NCBI GenBank assembly: GCA_958430865.1
Contig: CAUDNR010004589.1
Coordinates: 93,460 to 112,641 of the forward strand
Origin: Entrophospora sp. SA101
Lineage: Eukaryota > Glomeromycota > Glomeromycetes > Entrophosporales > Entrophosporaceae
Direction: 5' to 3'
DNA: 19,182 nucleotides
How positions within the stretch are numbered: position 1 is the stretch's first letter; each line of letters opens with the position of its first letter. Shown one piece after another: positions 1 to 10,012 of the stretch. The translations under genes and the position numbers were made by a program. A model generated the notes under the pieces. It ran no database searches. It was not told where the DNA came from and was given only the letters and a program-made list of their open reading frames with translations.

Positions 1-399
1 GTTGGGATGTTAATGTGGGAAATATTTGCAGGTCATCCACCATTTGACAATAGAGCTCACAATCATCGTTTGATTTTGGATATATGTGAAGGTCTACGAC
101 CACCAATATTACCTGGAATGCCTGATGATTATGTGCAAATGATGCAGAGGTGTTGGGATGTGGACCCATCAAAAAGACCAACTATTCTAGAGCTTTTTAT
201 TTTTGCTGAGAGTAAATTGAAAGAAATTTGTGATAATATTGATGATATTAATAGTAGCAATAATACTACTAGTGGTAGTAGTGATTTGCAACAGGTACAC
301 AAATCACATCCAGGCGCATACCATAAAAGTAGAATATTAGATGAAGAGATTGCTAAATCCAGAAGATTTAAAAGTTATACAAGTAATGATAATTCTTGA
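1..399 (+). CDS. Protein kinase, C-terminal part only (cut by window edge)
   Basis: This is the last 132 residues of a kinase whose 5' part lies outside the window; frame 1 is open from base 1. The sequence shows late kinase-domain motifs: MLMWEIFAGHPPF (subdomain IX-X), an ICEGLRPP stretch, LPGMPDDYVQMM, and CWDVDPSKRPT with the subdomain XI arginine. After the domain comes an Asn/Ser-rich linker and the tail HKSHPGAYHKSRIL, shared with the next two genes. It is a paralogue of the genes at 1476 and 3082, in the same orientation. Its 3' flank (about 412-670) is similar to the flank of the gene at 3082, so the array is related beyond the coding regions. The substrate is unknown and activity cannot be judged because the catalytic half is absent here. 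Confidence 0.93.
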   Translation, partial: VGMLMWEIFAGHPPFDNRAHNHRLILDICEGLRPPILPGMPDDYVQMMQRCWDVDPSKRPTILELFIFAESKLKEICDNIDDINSSNNTTSGSSDLQQVHKSHPGAYHKSRILDEEIAKSRRFKSYTSNDNS

Positions 400-1475
400 T
401 TTTAACTCTCTTTTCTTAAATGCCAAAGGGCGAATAAAAATTTCATTATTAATTAATTGGAAATTGCTATCTATCCATTAATTATTACCAACAATACCTT
501 TTATTTACATTAGATTCTAGTAATTAAAAGAAAGAATCAATGAATGGCTAATTTATTTGTTATTTTTTTATTCGTATTTCATTTCTTAAAGCTAAACTAT
601 AATAATATTTTGAAGCAATAAACTTTTTACATTTTTTCAATTCTTGTCAAATGGTAACATTGCAAGACGGGATGGCCTTTCAATTTATTTAACATAACTT
701 AACTTTGAGCTACTATTGTCAATTGATCACAATAATTCAATTGGTAAGTCTACAGATTTACTTTCTTCCACCTAAAAAGCTTCGGAGAATCTTTAAGGAT
801 ACCAGATAATTGTGAATAAATAGATGTGGCACTTTTACGTTATTTATGCCAGACTAGTACATAACTTGCACCACCCAGAGGATAAATGATAATTAATATA
901 TAAATTACATAAAATTAACATGTGTCCCACATCATATGATTTACAAACATAGTACGTGTCAAGGATTCTTTTAATTATTGAGTTGCAATTTTCGGGATTC
1001 ATTAACATTGAAGCAGTTATAAAATGAGGATTCTTTTATTATAATTAAAAGCATTGATAAGTACATTTTAAAGCAAATAATCAAGTAAAATAAAACGAAT
1101 TAGGTTTTTTACCATTTTATGAAAGAAATTTTGGAATTAGAATTGTTTTTGGAAAATATCAATTTTTTTTTATATTATATAAGTTTATTTTTGAGTAAGT
1201 ATAAGTAAAATGGATAATTACATAAATGATACGGGATAAATAATTCTTATTATCGTTCATTTTATTCAGATTAAAAAATTTATTCGAATCATTAATTTTA
1301 TAAACCCTAGTTTCACGTCATTCGATCAAATAGTAACGATAAATAAACGAATGAATAAATAAATGGGCCAATATTATTTTCCAAACAAAAAAAAAACGTT
1401 TTCTCCGCTTTATTTATTAAAACACAATAACCAAAGCCAAATTTTAAATTTCATAAATACATTTATTTTCATATA
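400..1475. other. Intergenic region, AT-rich, between kinase genes
   Basis: I see no convincing gene. About 412-670 resembles the 3' flank of the third kinase (about 4618-4810): both hold AATAAAAATTTCATTAT, then AATTAATTGGAAATT, then a TATCCATTAATTATTA block. The last 80 bases (about 1398-1475) recur just before the next kinase copy, at 2999-3081. An A-tract at 1385-1396 precedes that block. Confidence 0.6.
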
Positions 1476-3021
1476 ATGTCATATATTGATTTATTATCAT
1501 CGAGATCACCAGAAAGAGTGGATTTTGTATATAAAATTCATAATGAAATGTTTAATGCAATAGTTAATTTTGATGAAGAAAGCAAAAAAGATTATTATTT
1601 TTCATTAGTCCAAAAAAACAAGGAGCTTTTTGAAAATAAAAAAGAGTATTGTATAGAAAAGTTTATTTATGATATTGAATTAAATAATGCAAGGAATAAA
1701 AAAGGAAAACCAAAAGAATGCACCAAGTGTAAATTGATAAGATACTCTGATAAATTCTGTGAAGGTTGCATTAGTTTACAATTACAGAGCCTTTTCACTA
1801 CCTGGACATCTGGAAACAACATAATTGATGATTTTATTCAACAATGTCAAATTCTCTCATCTTTGCCAGGCTATATTTTAGAATGGATACCTTTTGAGCA
1901 ATTTGAAGAAGTAGCAAAGTTGACAGAAGGTGGATTTAGTTCAATTTTTGCTGCTATATGGACAAGAGGAAGTATTAATGATTATAATGAAAACAAAAAG
2001 GAATTTGGTTATTTTGGAATGCAACTTGTGGTGTTAAAAAATTTAAATGATTCAAGTAATCCAGGAAAAGGCTTTATTGATGAGGTTAGTATTTTTCATT
2101 TAAAACAATACTGTATACACTGTATTATATAATACTAATTGATTTTATATTCAATTTCAGGCAATGAATTATTGTAAAATTAAATCACCAATGATTAATC
2201 CTTGCTATGGTATAACTAAATTCCCACATAATGGAAATTATGCAATAGTTTTAAGTTATTATATAGATGGAAGTTTAAGAGATCATTTGAAAAACCATCA
2301 TTTAAATTTAACATTAAAAGACAGATTTACAATATTTAGATATTTATGCAATGGATTATATTGTATACATGAAAAAGATTTAATCCATTGTGATTTACAT
2401 AGTGGTAATATATTAATGAATGGAGGCAATTGTTATATTACAGATTTGGGATTATGTGGACCAGTTGATGAAAAATCATCAGATAAAGTCTATGGAATTA
2501 TATCATATGTTACACCTGAGTTACTTAGAGGCAAAAAGAACACAAAAAAATCAGATATCTATAGTGCTGGAATGTTAATGTGGGAAATATTTGCAGGTCA
2601 TCCACCATTTGATGATAGAGCTCACAATCATTGTTTAATTTTTGATATATGTGAAGAAGGTTTACGACCACCAATATTGCCAGGAATGCCTGATGATTAT
2701 GTACAAATGATGAAGAGGTGTTGGGATGTGGACCCATCAAAAAGACCAACTAGTAGAGAGCTGAGTAACTTTGCTTATAATAAACATATGGAAATTCGTG
2801 GTAGTGATTGTAACAGCAGCAGCAGTGTTGGTTTTGGTTTTGGTTTTGGTGTTAGTGATTTGCAACAAGTACACAAATCACATCCAGATGCATACCATAC
2901 AAGTAGAATATTGAATGAAGAGATTGCTAGATCAAAAAGATTTAAAAGTTATACAATTAATGACAGTTCATTAAATAATTTTGATTTTAGCTTTCATTGT
3001 TTTCTCCACTCTATTCAATAA
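1476..3021 (+). CDS. Protein kinase with N-terminal Cys4 knuckle, two exons, altered C-terminus
   Basis: Exons are 1476-2084 and 2161-3021, giving 489 aa. The 76-nt phase-0 intron has donor GTTAGT, branch-like TACTAAT at 2133-2139 and acceptor TTTCAG. Residues 82-98 hold CxxC-x9-CxxC, a probable zinc knuckle. The kinase domain starts near 140: glycine loop LTEGGFSS (first Gly replaced by Thr), VVLK with Lys188, catalytic loop HCDLHSGNIL (HCD for HRD, Asp281, Asn286), DLG at 298-300 in place of DFG, and TPE for APE at 321-323. Key Lys, Asp and Asn are kept, so it may be active. The TKL-like, expanded fungal family assignment is from memory. The last seven residues (CFLHSIQ) do not match its neighbour; they come from sequence homologous to the kinase 5' flank, so the original stop was lost in the tandem duplication. 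Confidence 0.92.
2572..2997 (+). repeat. Near-identical 3' segment, copy 1 of 2
   Basis: These 426 bases match 4188-4613 with only two substitutions that I can see (2940 A against 4556 C, Arg to Ser; and one silent A/G at 2970). The coding sequence upstream differs far more between the two genes. The block includes the in-frame GFGFGFG tract. The pattern suggests recent gene conversion or a local re-duplication. Confidence 0.9.
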
Positions 3022-3081
3022 AACACAATAATAGATTGAGTCAAGTCAAATTTTAAATTTTATAAATATATTTATTTTTAT
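2998..3081 (+). repeat. Duplicated kinase 5' flank at the tandem junction
   Basis: From 2999 the sequence GTTTTCTCC, then TTAAAACACAATAA-like and AAATTTTAAATTT blocks, runs parallel to 1398-1475, the 5' flank of the preceding copy. The preceding copy's coding frame runs into it and stops at 3019-3021. Only 60 bases separate that stop from the next ATG, so the next gene has very little private upstream DNA. Confidence 0.85.
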
Positions 3082-4619
3082 ATGATGTCTCACGGTAAAT
3101 TATTATCATTAATACCACCAGAAAAAAGGGGATTTGTAATTAAAATTCGTAATGAAATATCAAATAATGTTCTAATGAGTCCTGATATAGAAAGTGTAAA
3201 AGATTATTATTTTTCATTAATCAAAAAAAACAAGGAGCTTTCTGAGAATGAAAAAGAATATTGTAAAGAATGGTTTCTTTATGCTTCTGAATTAAATAAT
3301 GTAACATATAAATCGGGTAAACCAAAAGAATGTAACAAATGTAAATCAACAAGATACTCTGATAGAATCTGTGAAGGATGTATTACTTTACAACTACAGA
3401 CCCTTTTCACTACTTGGTCATCTGGAAATAACATAATTGATGATTTTATTCAACAATGTCAAATGAAATCATCTCTGCCAACTGGAATCATAGAATGGAT
3501 ACCTTTTGAGCAATTTGAAAAAGTAACAAAGTTAACAGAGGGTGGATTTAGTTCAATTTATACTGCTACATGGAAAAGGGGGTGTATAATTGATTATGAT
3601 GAAAATAAAAAGGAATTTAGTTATCACGGAGAGAGAGATGTAGTATTAAAAAGTTTAAATGATTCAAGTAATCCAGGAAAAGGTTTTTTTGATGAGGTTG
3701 GTAATTATCATTCAAAACAAAATAAACAATACTGTATTATATAATAATATTAATTGAAATTTATATTCAATTTCAGGCAATGAATTATTGTAAAATTAAA
3801 TCAGTAGGAATTAATCCTTGTTATGGTATAACTAAATTCCCAGATAATGGAAATTATGTAATTGTTCTAGATTATGTTCCAGAGGGAAATTTAAGGAATT
3901 ATTTGGAAAAAAATCATTTAAATTTAACATTAAAAGATAGAATTACAATCATTGATTATTTATGTTTTTCATTGGATGATATACATGAAAAAGATTTAGT
4001 CCATTGTGATTTACATAGTGGTAATATACTTCTGGAAGGAGGTAATTGTTATATTACAGATTTAGGATTGTGTGGACCAGTTGATGAAAAATCATCAGAT
4101 AAAATCTATGGAATTGTATCATATGTTGCACCTGAGCTACTTAGGGGCAGAAAGAATACAAAAGAATCTGATATCTATAGTGTTGGTATGTTAATGTGGG
4201 AAATATTTGCAGGTCATCCACCATTTGATGATAGAGCTCACAATCATTGTTTAATTTTTGATATATGTGAAGAAGGTTTACGACCACCAATATTGCCAGG
4301 AATGCCTGATGATTATGTACAAATGATGAAGAGGTGTTGGGATGTGGACCCATCAAAAAGACCAACTAGTAGAGAGCTGAGTAACTTTGCTTATAATAAA
4401 CATATGGAAATTCGTGGTAGTGATTGTAACAGCAGCAGCAGTGTTGGTTTTGGTTTTGGTTTTGGTGTTAGTGATTTGCAACAAGTACACAAATCACATC
4501 CAGATGCATACCATACAAGTAGAATATTGAATGAAGAGATTGCTAGATCAAAAAGCTTTAAAAGTTATACAATTAATGACAGTTCGTTAAATAATTTTGA
4601 TTTTAGCTTTCATGAATAA
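3082..4619 (+). CDS. Protein kinase with N-terminal Cys4 knuckle, two exons
   Basis: Exons are 3082-3696 and 3777-4619, giving 485 aa. The 80-nt phase-0 intron (donor GTTGGT, acceptor TTTCAG) sits exactly where the preceding copy has its intron. The ATG at 3085 aligns with the paralogue's start, so initiation may be one codon later than annotated. Cys84, 87, 97 and 100 form the knuckle. The kinase domain has LTEGGFSS, VVLK (Lys190), HCDLHSGNIL (Asp283), DLG at 300-302, a normal APE, and CWDVDPSKRPT. A glycine/phenylalanine tract and the HKSHPDAYHTSRIL tail follow, ending in FDFSFHE and stop, which is probably the ancestral ending of the pair. It is the downstream member of the tandem duplicate; its promoter probably lies in or near the previous gene's 3' end. 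Confidence 0.93.
4188..4613 (+). repeat. Near-identical 3' segment, copy 2 of 2
   Basis: Partner of 2572-2997, offset 1616 bases. It covers the kinase subdomain IX-XI part and the C-terminal tail. Identity breaks off at the base after CAT (4613), which is the duplication junction in the other copy. Confidence 0.9.
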
Positions 4620-5290
4620 AAATTTCATTATCAATTAATTGGAAATTACTATCCATTAATTATTACTAGCAATTTGATTGATTAAAATAAAGAAAGTATA
4701 CATTACACTATAAATTTATTTGTTATAATTATTTATCTTTTTATTTCTAAATTATATTATAATAAACTTTTACAGTTTTCTATTCTTGTTAAATAATGAT
4801 ATTGCAAGGTAGTTTTTTGGATCTTCATGACAAAAAAATATATTTATTGATTCTTGTAAATAATTATTAAATTCGTGTTGGTTACAACATGGAAAAAGAT
4901 AGCAGAGAAAATCATGCAAAAGTTAAAAGGCTGGCAAGAGAAAAACGGAAGGCAATCAAGTGTCATTGAAAGTAGAAAGGTTTTACGACCTTGGGAAGAA
5001 AATAAATACATTCATTGATATGCAAATCAATTTTACAAAAAAAATGAACATTTGCAATTTAACATCTCTCGAAAATTCTCTTCCCAAAATCAAGTTTAAT
5101 AAAAGTTGATTTTCAGATCACATCATGCATGATCAATAGAGAGTATTTATCACGACTGCAAATCCTTTTTATAGATAAAATTACCAATCATTTTTAAAAA
5201 AAATCCAATTAATCCTGTTGTTTTCATACGTTAAAAAGATTTTTTCTAATCCAAAATATTATCAAGGAAAAATCAATAAAACTTTTAAAA
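4620..5290. other. Intergenic region, AT-rich
   Basis: The first 190 bases or so resemble the 3' flank of the first kinase (about 412-670). The rest contains only very short frames, such as a Lys/Arg-rich 26-codon frame at 4889-4969, and I see no supported gene. The promoter of the next kinase presumably lies here, but I see no clear motif. Confidence 0.5.
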
Positions 5291-6749
5291 ATGGAAAACA
5301 CTTTAAACGAAAATAAACATCATTTTACTTCTACGGATGATAAATATTCAATGGAAAGAAAGGAACATTTTGGTAAATGTCCAACTTGCAATAGATATAA
5401 TACTAATCATTCATGGTGTCAATCATGTGATCCAAAGCTATTAACTGAAGGATGGACCAGTGGTAATAAAATGATAGATGAGTTGATTAAAAGTACACAA
5501 CTTAAAGCAACTATCTATGATACCACTTATTGTTACTATCTTCAATGGATTCCTTATAATAATTTAACAAATATTGAAAAGATAGGTGAAGGTGGTTTTG
5601 CAACTATATACAGAGCCACTTGGTTAAATGGTAACAAAGTTACAACTGATAATGGTGGAAGAGCTAATGAAGATATGCATGTGGCAATAAAAAAATTACA
5701 TAATTCACAGAATGTTTCTGATGAATTTCTTAGTGAGGTAGATTATTTTGTTAATATTAGTTTTGGATTTTTTTAAATATTATTATTAAATAATCATTTT
5801 ACTTTAGTTGAGAAATTATGAAAAGTTTCAAGGTAAAAATTATATAATTCGTATTTATGGGCTATCACAAGATCCAACTACAAAAGAGTATATATTTGTA
5901 ATGGATTATAAAAGTGATGGAAGTCTTCAAAATTATTTAACAAAAAATTTTAAACATTTAAAATGGCAACGGAAAACTGAAATTCTATTAAATATAGTTT
6001 ATGGTTTAAGAGATATTCACAAACAAAATATTGTTCACCATGACTTTCATAGTGGTAATATTCTTCAAAATTCAAACTCTTCATATATTGCAGATTTAGG
6101 ATTATCAATTTCAACAGATCAAGCATCGTCAAATAAAAATGATATATTTGGAGTACTACCATATGTTGCACCGGAAGTTTTAAGAGAGAAACCATATACA
6201 CCAGCATCAGACATATACAGTTTTGGAGTTTTGATGTCTGTAGTATCAACTGGCCAACAACCTTTTAATAATTTGGCACATGGTCTAGATCTTGCAATGA
6301 GAATATGTGAAGGTGTAAGACCAGAATTTTCAAACAACACACCAAAATTCTATATTGAATTAGCTTACAGGTGCATGGATGCTAATCCAGATAAACGTCC
6401 AACTGTTGAAGAAGTCTTTAGCATTATTCAAAAGTGGAATTATGATTTTGATAATTTAAGAAAAGAATTTGATAAAATGGATGAAATAAAATTTGATCCT
6501 TCAACAATTACTGCAACAATTCATCCAAATGCTGTTTACACTAGCAGATTATTGAAATTTACAAGCCTTCCCCAACCCGTGAATTCCAATAGAGTGACAA
6601 TTATCGGAAATTATAGTGGTAATTATTAACATTTAATCATTTGTTAATTTTAAAATTTACAACATTTGTTAATATCCACTCTTTTGATAAATTTTTTTTT
6701 AGATTCTCAACAGATTGAATTAAATATACCAGACGAATTACCCCAATAA
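5291..6749 (+). CDS. Protein kinase with N-terminal Cys4 knuckle, three exons
   Basis: Exons are 5291-5737, 5808-6618 and 6703-6749, giving 434 aa. Intron 1 (70 nt, donor GTAGAT, acceptor TTTAG) is at the same position as in the tandem copies. Intron 2 (84 nt, GTAATT to TTTTAG) is inferred: without it the frame stops at 6629, while splicing gives the in-frame tail DSQQIELNIPDELPQ. Cys30, 33, 43 and 46 form the knuckle. The kinase domain has a full glycine loop (GEGGFATIY from Gly99), VAIKK with Lys134, catalytic loop HHDFHSGNIL (HHD for HRD, Asp228), DLG at 245-247, and APEVL. The tail has HPNAVYTSRLL. It is more diverged than the tandem copies and keeps the canonical loop glycines and VAIK, so it is the best candidate for normal activity. 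No target is predictable. Confidence 0.92.
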
Positions 6750-7053
6750 ATTAAAATCTTGTCGTTGTTTATTTATTTCCAACTTATATATTTTACAATT
6801 GACTACTATATATATACATACACAAAATAAATTCAACAAGCGCATATTATAAAAAATAAATAAATAAATATTGAGCCATGGATTTGACTGGATGATTATT
6901 TTTCCTTATGAATATAATAATAAATCTAATGACATTGATTACAGGTGTCAGATTTAATAAATTTTCTTATCACAAACAAGTCAACAGTACGCTTTCACGC
7001 TCCCATAACTGCGGATTTTTTTCACAGATAAGGTGAAAACATGTTGGGAAGCT
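6750..7053. other. Intergenic region after the kinase array
   Basis: Low-complexity TA-rich sequence to about 6950, then base composition rises. I see no gene on the plus strand before the short frame that starts at 7041. Confidence 0.4.
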
Positions 7054-7287
7054 TTATAATTTCCCATATCTTTTCCTCAGACCAGACTTGGCTGGAATTG
7101 ATCGCTGATGAGAGTCAACATTCATGTGATGGTTGCTTTGTGTTATCCCGGCCTGCTGCAATCTCCAGAGTTGCGTCTTCTTGGTTACATGACCACCCAT
7201 CTTTATCCTAAAAGTAGGATCGTTGCAAGAAACTTTCAGCCCGCATGCATATCCAGGTAACGTCAGCTCAGATTCTATGAGAGAAGA
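7054..7287 (-). pseudogene. Unidentified coding-like frame (possible exon or gene remnant) in a GC-richer island
   Basis: The minus frame is open from a stop at 7290-7288 to the stop at 7056-7054. It reads as protein, with a Lys/Arg-rich end (GLRKRYGKL) and motifs such as LPGYACGLKVSCND and GGHVTKKTQLWRLQQ. A TCTCATAG just upstream could be a 3' splice site, with another coding-like stretch (YGPGVCQVYRRL) before it in a different frame; the 24 bases between are too short for an intron, so the copy may be broken. The plus strand has an overlapping 56-codon frame (7041-7211). About 6960-7420 is clearly more GC-rich than its surroundings. I do not recognise a family. It could be a decayed gene, an exon of a gene I cannot assemble, or a mobile-element fragment. 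Confidence 0.3.
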
Positions 7288-7291
7288 TTAA

Positions 7292-8459
7292 GATTTACGA
7301 AGCACCATTGACAACGATTAATCTTCGATAAACTTGACAAACTCCAGGACCATACTACCCAATCAGGAATTTAGCAACATCGCTGTATCGTCGGCGAAGT
7401 CAGGTTAGCCTTGTGTACATGAGAAATGTAGAGAATGACTATGAAATGATCAAGGTAACTATGTGCTCCAACACTTGTCAATTTCCGATAATTAAACGTT
7501 ATACAGCGTGTAACGAAAATAATGTTGGTGACAAAAAGTTGCATATTAATATCTCAACAAATATTGAAGGTGGGCTTTCACAATTGCAAAGCATAATTAA
7601 ATAGATTTAGATTCATTTAAAATAAAAAAATTTGACATGAAATTTTTTAATAATTATTCTAACGCAAAATTACATGATTCTATATTTTCTAGAACTTTTT
7701 GTCAATTAAAAAATAAAAGAAATCCGATTATTTTTGAAAAAAAGTATATAAAACCTTGGGTCAGACAGCCATTATCCTGCTTATGTTCAATAGTACTCAT
7801 TCTTTAGGCATTTCGAAATTATGTTCAACGGTATGAAAGGAAATATTCATTTCCTGATGTATTTTTCCTTGATGAATGAGCATTGTCAGGCCAGTAATGT
7901 AAATAACGTAAAACATTTTGAAGTTAGGACTCAATCTCCGTGAAACACGTGCTTATAAGATGCTAGAGATAGAAAGTAGAAGTAGACGAAGCCTTTTATT
8001 TTATAAATGTTTTCAATGAGAGATAAGAAGCTGGTAAAGATATGCGAATCATGATAAACAACACATTTATTGTTTGTAATGCAAATAATGTTGTATTGTG
8101 AAGCGCCATTATTTTCTTATATTGTCTGCAACAGCTCTTGTGATTATATATTTAATATTAATATTATTACGAAAAGTAAAACTGATGCTAATCGTTTATT
8201 ATTGTGATAGGAATTTTCTATGTAATTACTAAGCAGACAAGTTCTGTTACAAGGTTTGATTTCAATAATATAAAATAAAAGACACATCAATACATTTATA
8301 ATACAAATAAAAAATTATGTACCTATCGCCGTCAATAAATAACATGTCTTCTTTAGGAGAACCATATCAGATAACATTTCCTCGTCTTGTAAAAAATAAA
8401 TAATAGAAGAAAATAATACCAAAAAGGCGAGTCTTTATATCAACAAGTGTCGTCATTCT
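7292..8459. other. Long region with no supported gene
   Basis: There are only short frames (plus 7413-7604; plus from ATG 7821, 40 codons) without recognisable motifs. A TATATAAAA at about 7745-7753 is followed by short ATG frames, but nothing convincing comes after it. Confidence 0.4.
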
Positions 8460-8487
8460 AGTTATGCGTACTATACGTATCATAACT
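8460..8487. repeat. Imperfect palindrome
   Basis: Left arm AGTTATGCGTA (8460-8470) pairs with TACG...CATAACT on the right (8474-8487), with a three-base bulge. It lies about 35 bases beyond the 3' end of the minus-strand gene at 8522. It could be a hairpin or a protein-binding palindrome; its role is unknown. Confidence 0.4.
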
Positions 8488-8521
8488 ATACGCTTGCTCA
8501 TCTCTAGTAAAAATAAATATT

Positions 8522-8996
8522 TTAATAATTATTTGAATAAAAAAAATAACCATCGAGCGCATGCATATAATACTTGAGCTTTGTTCTTTCAGAATATATA
8601 ACATCATAATTCATATCATCATACATTAACTCATGAAATAGCTCTTTGTCACGTTCAATGGATTGAACAAACGCCCATACATGTGGTTTTAAGCCTTCTT
8701 GTATTAACTGACAAACCGATACCAATTTACCCTCTTCTTGTCCAACATAAGCAAGCTTTTGTTTAATAGTTTCTGTTGCCGCGTTCCTTTGAAAATAAAA
8801 AATAAAGAATCTGTATAAATTTTCCCAGGCACTTTTATTATCAAGTAAAATCTTAATATAAATACTTGTTGCCAATAACAATCCTTATTATTATAGGATC
8901 TTTCATAAAATCATTAGCGTCATTTGTAATTTTGGACATACTGCAAATATTTAACACCAAAATAATGATTTTTGTCAAAAAAATAAATGTTTTCAT
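8522..8996 (-). CDS. Small putative secreted protein, two exons
   Basis: The minus-strand model has exon 1 at 8996-8866 and exon 2 at 8786-8522, giving 131 aa. Exon 1 starts ATG AAA and encodes a signal-peptide-like N-terminus: MKTF, then a hydrophobic stretch (FIFLTKIIILVLNICS), with probable cleavage near residue 19. It then continues to RIVIGNK, where the frame hits a stop unless spliced. Donor GTATTT at 8865; acceptor TTCAAAG ending at 8787 restores frame (79-nt intron). A second in-frame acceptor, TATACAG ending at 8811, would give a 55-nt intron and add FFIFYFQR. The mature part is mixed-charge, with motifs LAYVGQEEGKLVSVCQLI, VWAFVQSIERDKELFHEL and an aromatic-rich end (GYFFYSNNY). Only about one Cys lies after the signal peptide, so this is not a typical Cys-rich effector. 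I do not recognise the family. The coding nature is inferred from frame continuity. Confidence 0.6.
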
Positions 8997-10012
8997 TTTT
9001 TTATAACATCAACAAGTTGGAGTAGCGTGTTCATCAATATATCTTAATAAATAATAAATTTATTAGTAAAAAAATTAAAATTTTGAATTCGAACCATCTA
9101 ATTAAAGTTCCAGACGAGCCGAGCTAGCTCGAGTTGAAGCTCAAATTTTCGAGCTTGATGCTACATAAATTTTTTCTTTCAGGTATGATTAATTTCATAA
9201 TACTTTTATCTTATTTATGCAAACCATTGCCTAAAAACCAATTTAAAGGACCTATTTTATTGAACTCGGTTCGAACTTGAAAATTCAAGTTTTAACTCGA
9301 GCCTGTTCAACTTGGGGTTTCTAAATAAAACGAATAATTCAAACAAAATGAATAAAAGATGTTTTGTATTTTTGTTTAATTATCTGAGCAAACGTATATT
9401 TTAGAACCTAAAATGGGTTTATTAAAAGCACAAATATTGCCAAAACACTGACTGATTATATATATAATTTTTAAATATGTTATACAATTTATTATAGTTT
9501 TATGGTTTTACTTTTTACTTTTATAATTACATATTCAATTATTTCATGGTCTGCCGAATCGTGATAAATTTCAAGCGTTCAAAGCTTTAAACTTGATACA
9601 AAGTATAGTTGTTTGTCGAAATTGTTTATGAACTACTAGATTAAAGAGTTTTGTAATTTCGACAACTATTTAATTACCATGAAAAACTGTGATACAAAGG
9701 GCAAAATGGCAATTTGACATTTATAAATATGGGAGATAATGAAAAATCCAAGAATCAAAGCAAAAAGGTGCCAAATCATAGATAATTTGATTTTTATAAC
9801 AATAGAGTAAGAACTTGCACAAAAATCATGATATAATTTTGGGAATTGCTTAAAATAAATTATAAACATTTTTTTATTCACAGACAATATTTATTTTGTA
9901 AATTATTTGTAATTATGGAATTTTAAAAATAAATATAATCAACTGAAATATATATATACTCTAGTCAAATGATAAAAAAGATAAATCTTTCATATTAATT
10001 TGTTTCATATAA
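8997..10012. other. Intergenic region, AT-rich, with one inverted repeat
   Basis: Apart from the inverted repeat at 9128-9301, I see no supported gene. A hydrophobic minus-strand frame at 9666-9887 looks like chance in AT-rich DNA. Confidence 0.5.
9128..9301. repeat. Imperfect inverted repeat (31-bp arms), MITE-like remnant
   Basis: Left arm 9128-9158 starts CTCGAGTT and ends CGAGCTTGA. The reverse complement of the right arm (9271-9301) starts CTCGAGTT and ends CAAGTTCGA. I count 24 of 31 matching positions, and all seven mismatches are transitions. The arms flank 112 bases with no coding frame. GAGC/CTCGAG-rich sequence also lies just outside the left arm. This fits a small non-autonomous element or a decayed hairpin. 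Confidence 0.5.

Noticed and set aside
2525..2749. 74-codon minus-strand frame inside the second kinase (and its twin at 4141-4365)
   Set aside because: Antisense shadows of the conserved kinase C-lobe; they exist twice only because the kinase sequence is duplicated.
4889..4969. 26-codon Lys/Arg-rich plus-strand frame
   Set aside because: Too short and without context to support a gene.
5950..6340. Two minus-strand frames inside the fourth kinase
   Set aside because: Antisense to clear kinase catalytic and activation-loop motifs; no splice or start context of their own.
7413..7604. 63-codon plus-strand frame
   Set aside because: No recognisable motif and no splice or promoter context; chance frame likely.
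9666..9887. 73-codon hydrophobic minus-strand frame
   Set aside because: AT-driven composition, no motif, no convincing start or splice context; could not be told from chance.
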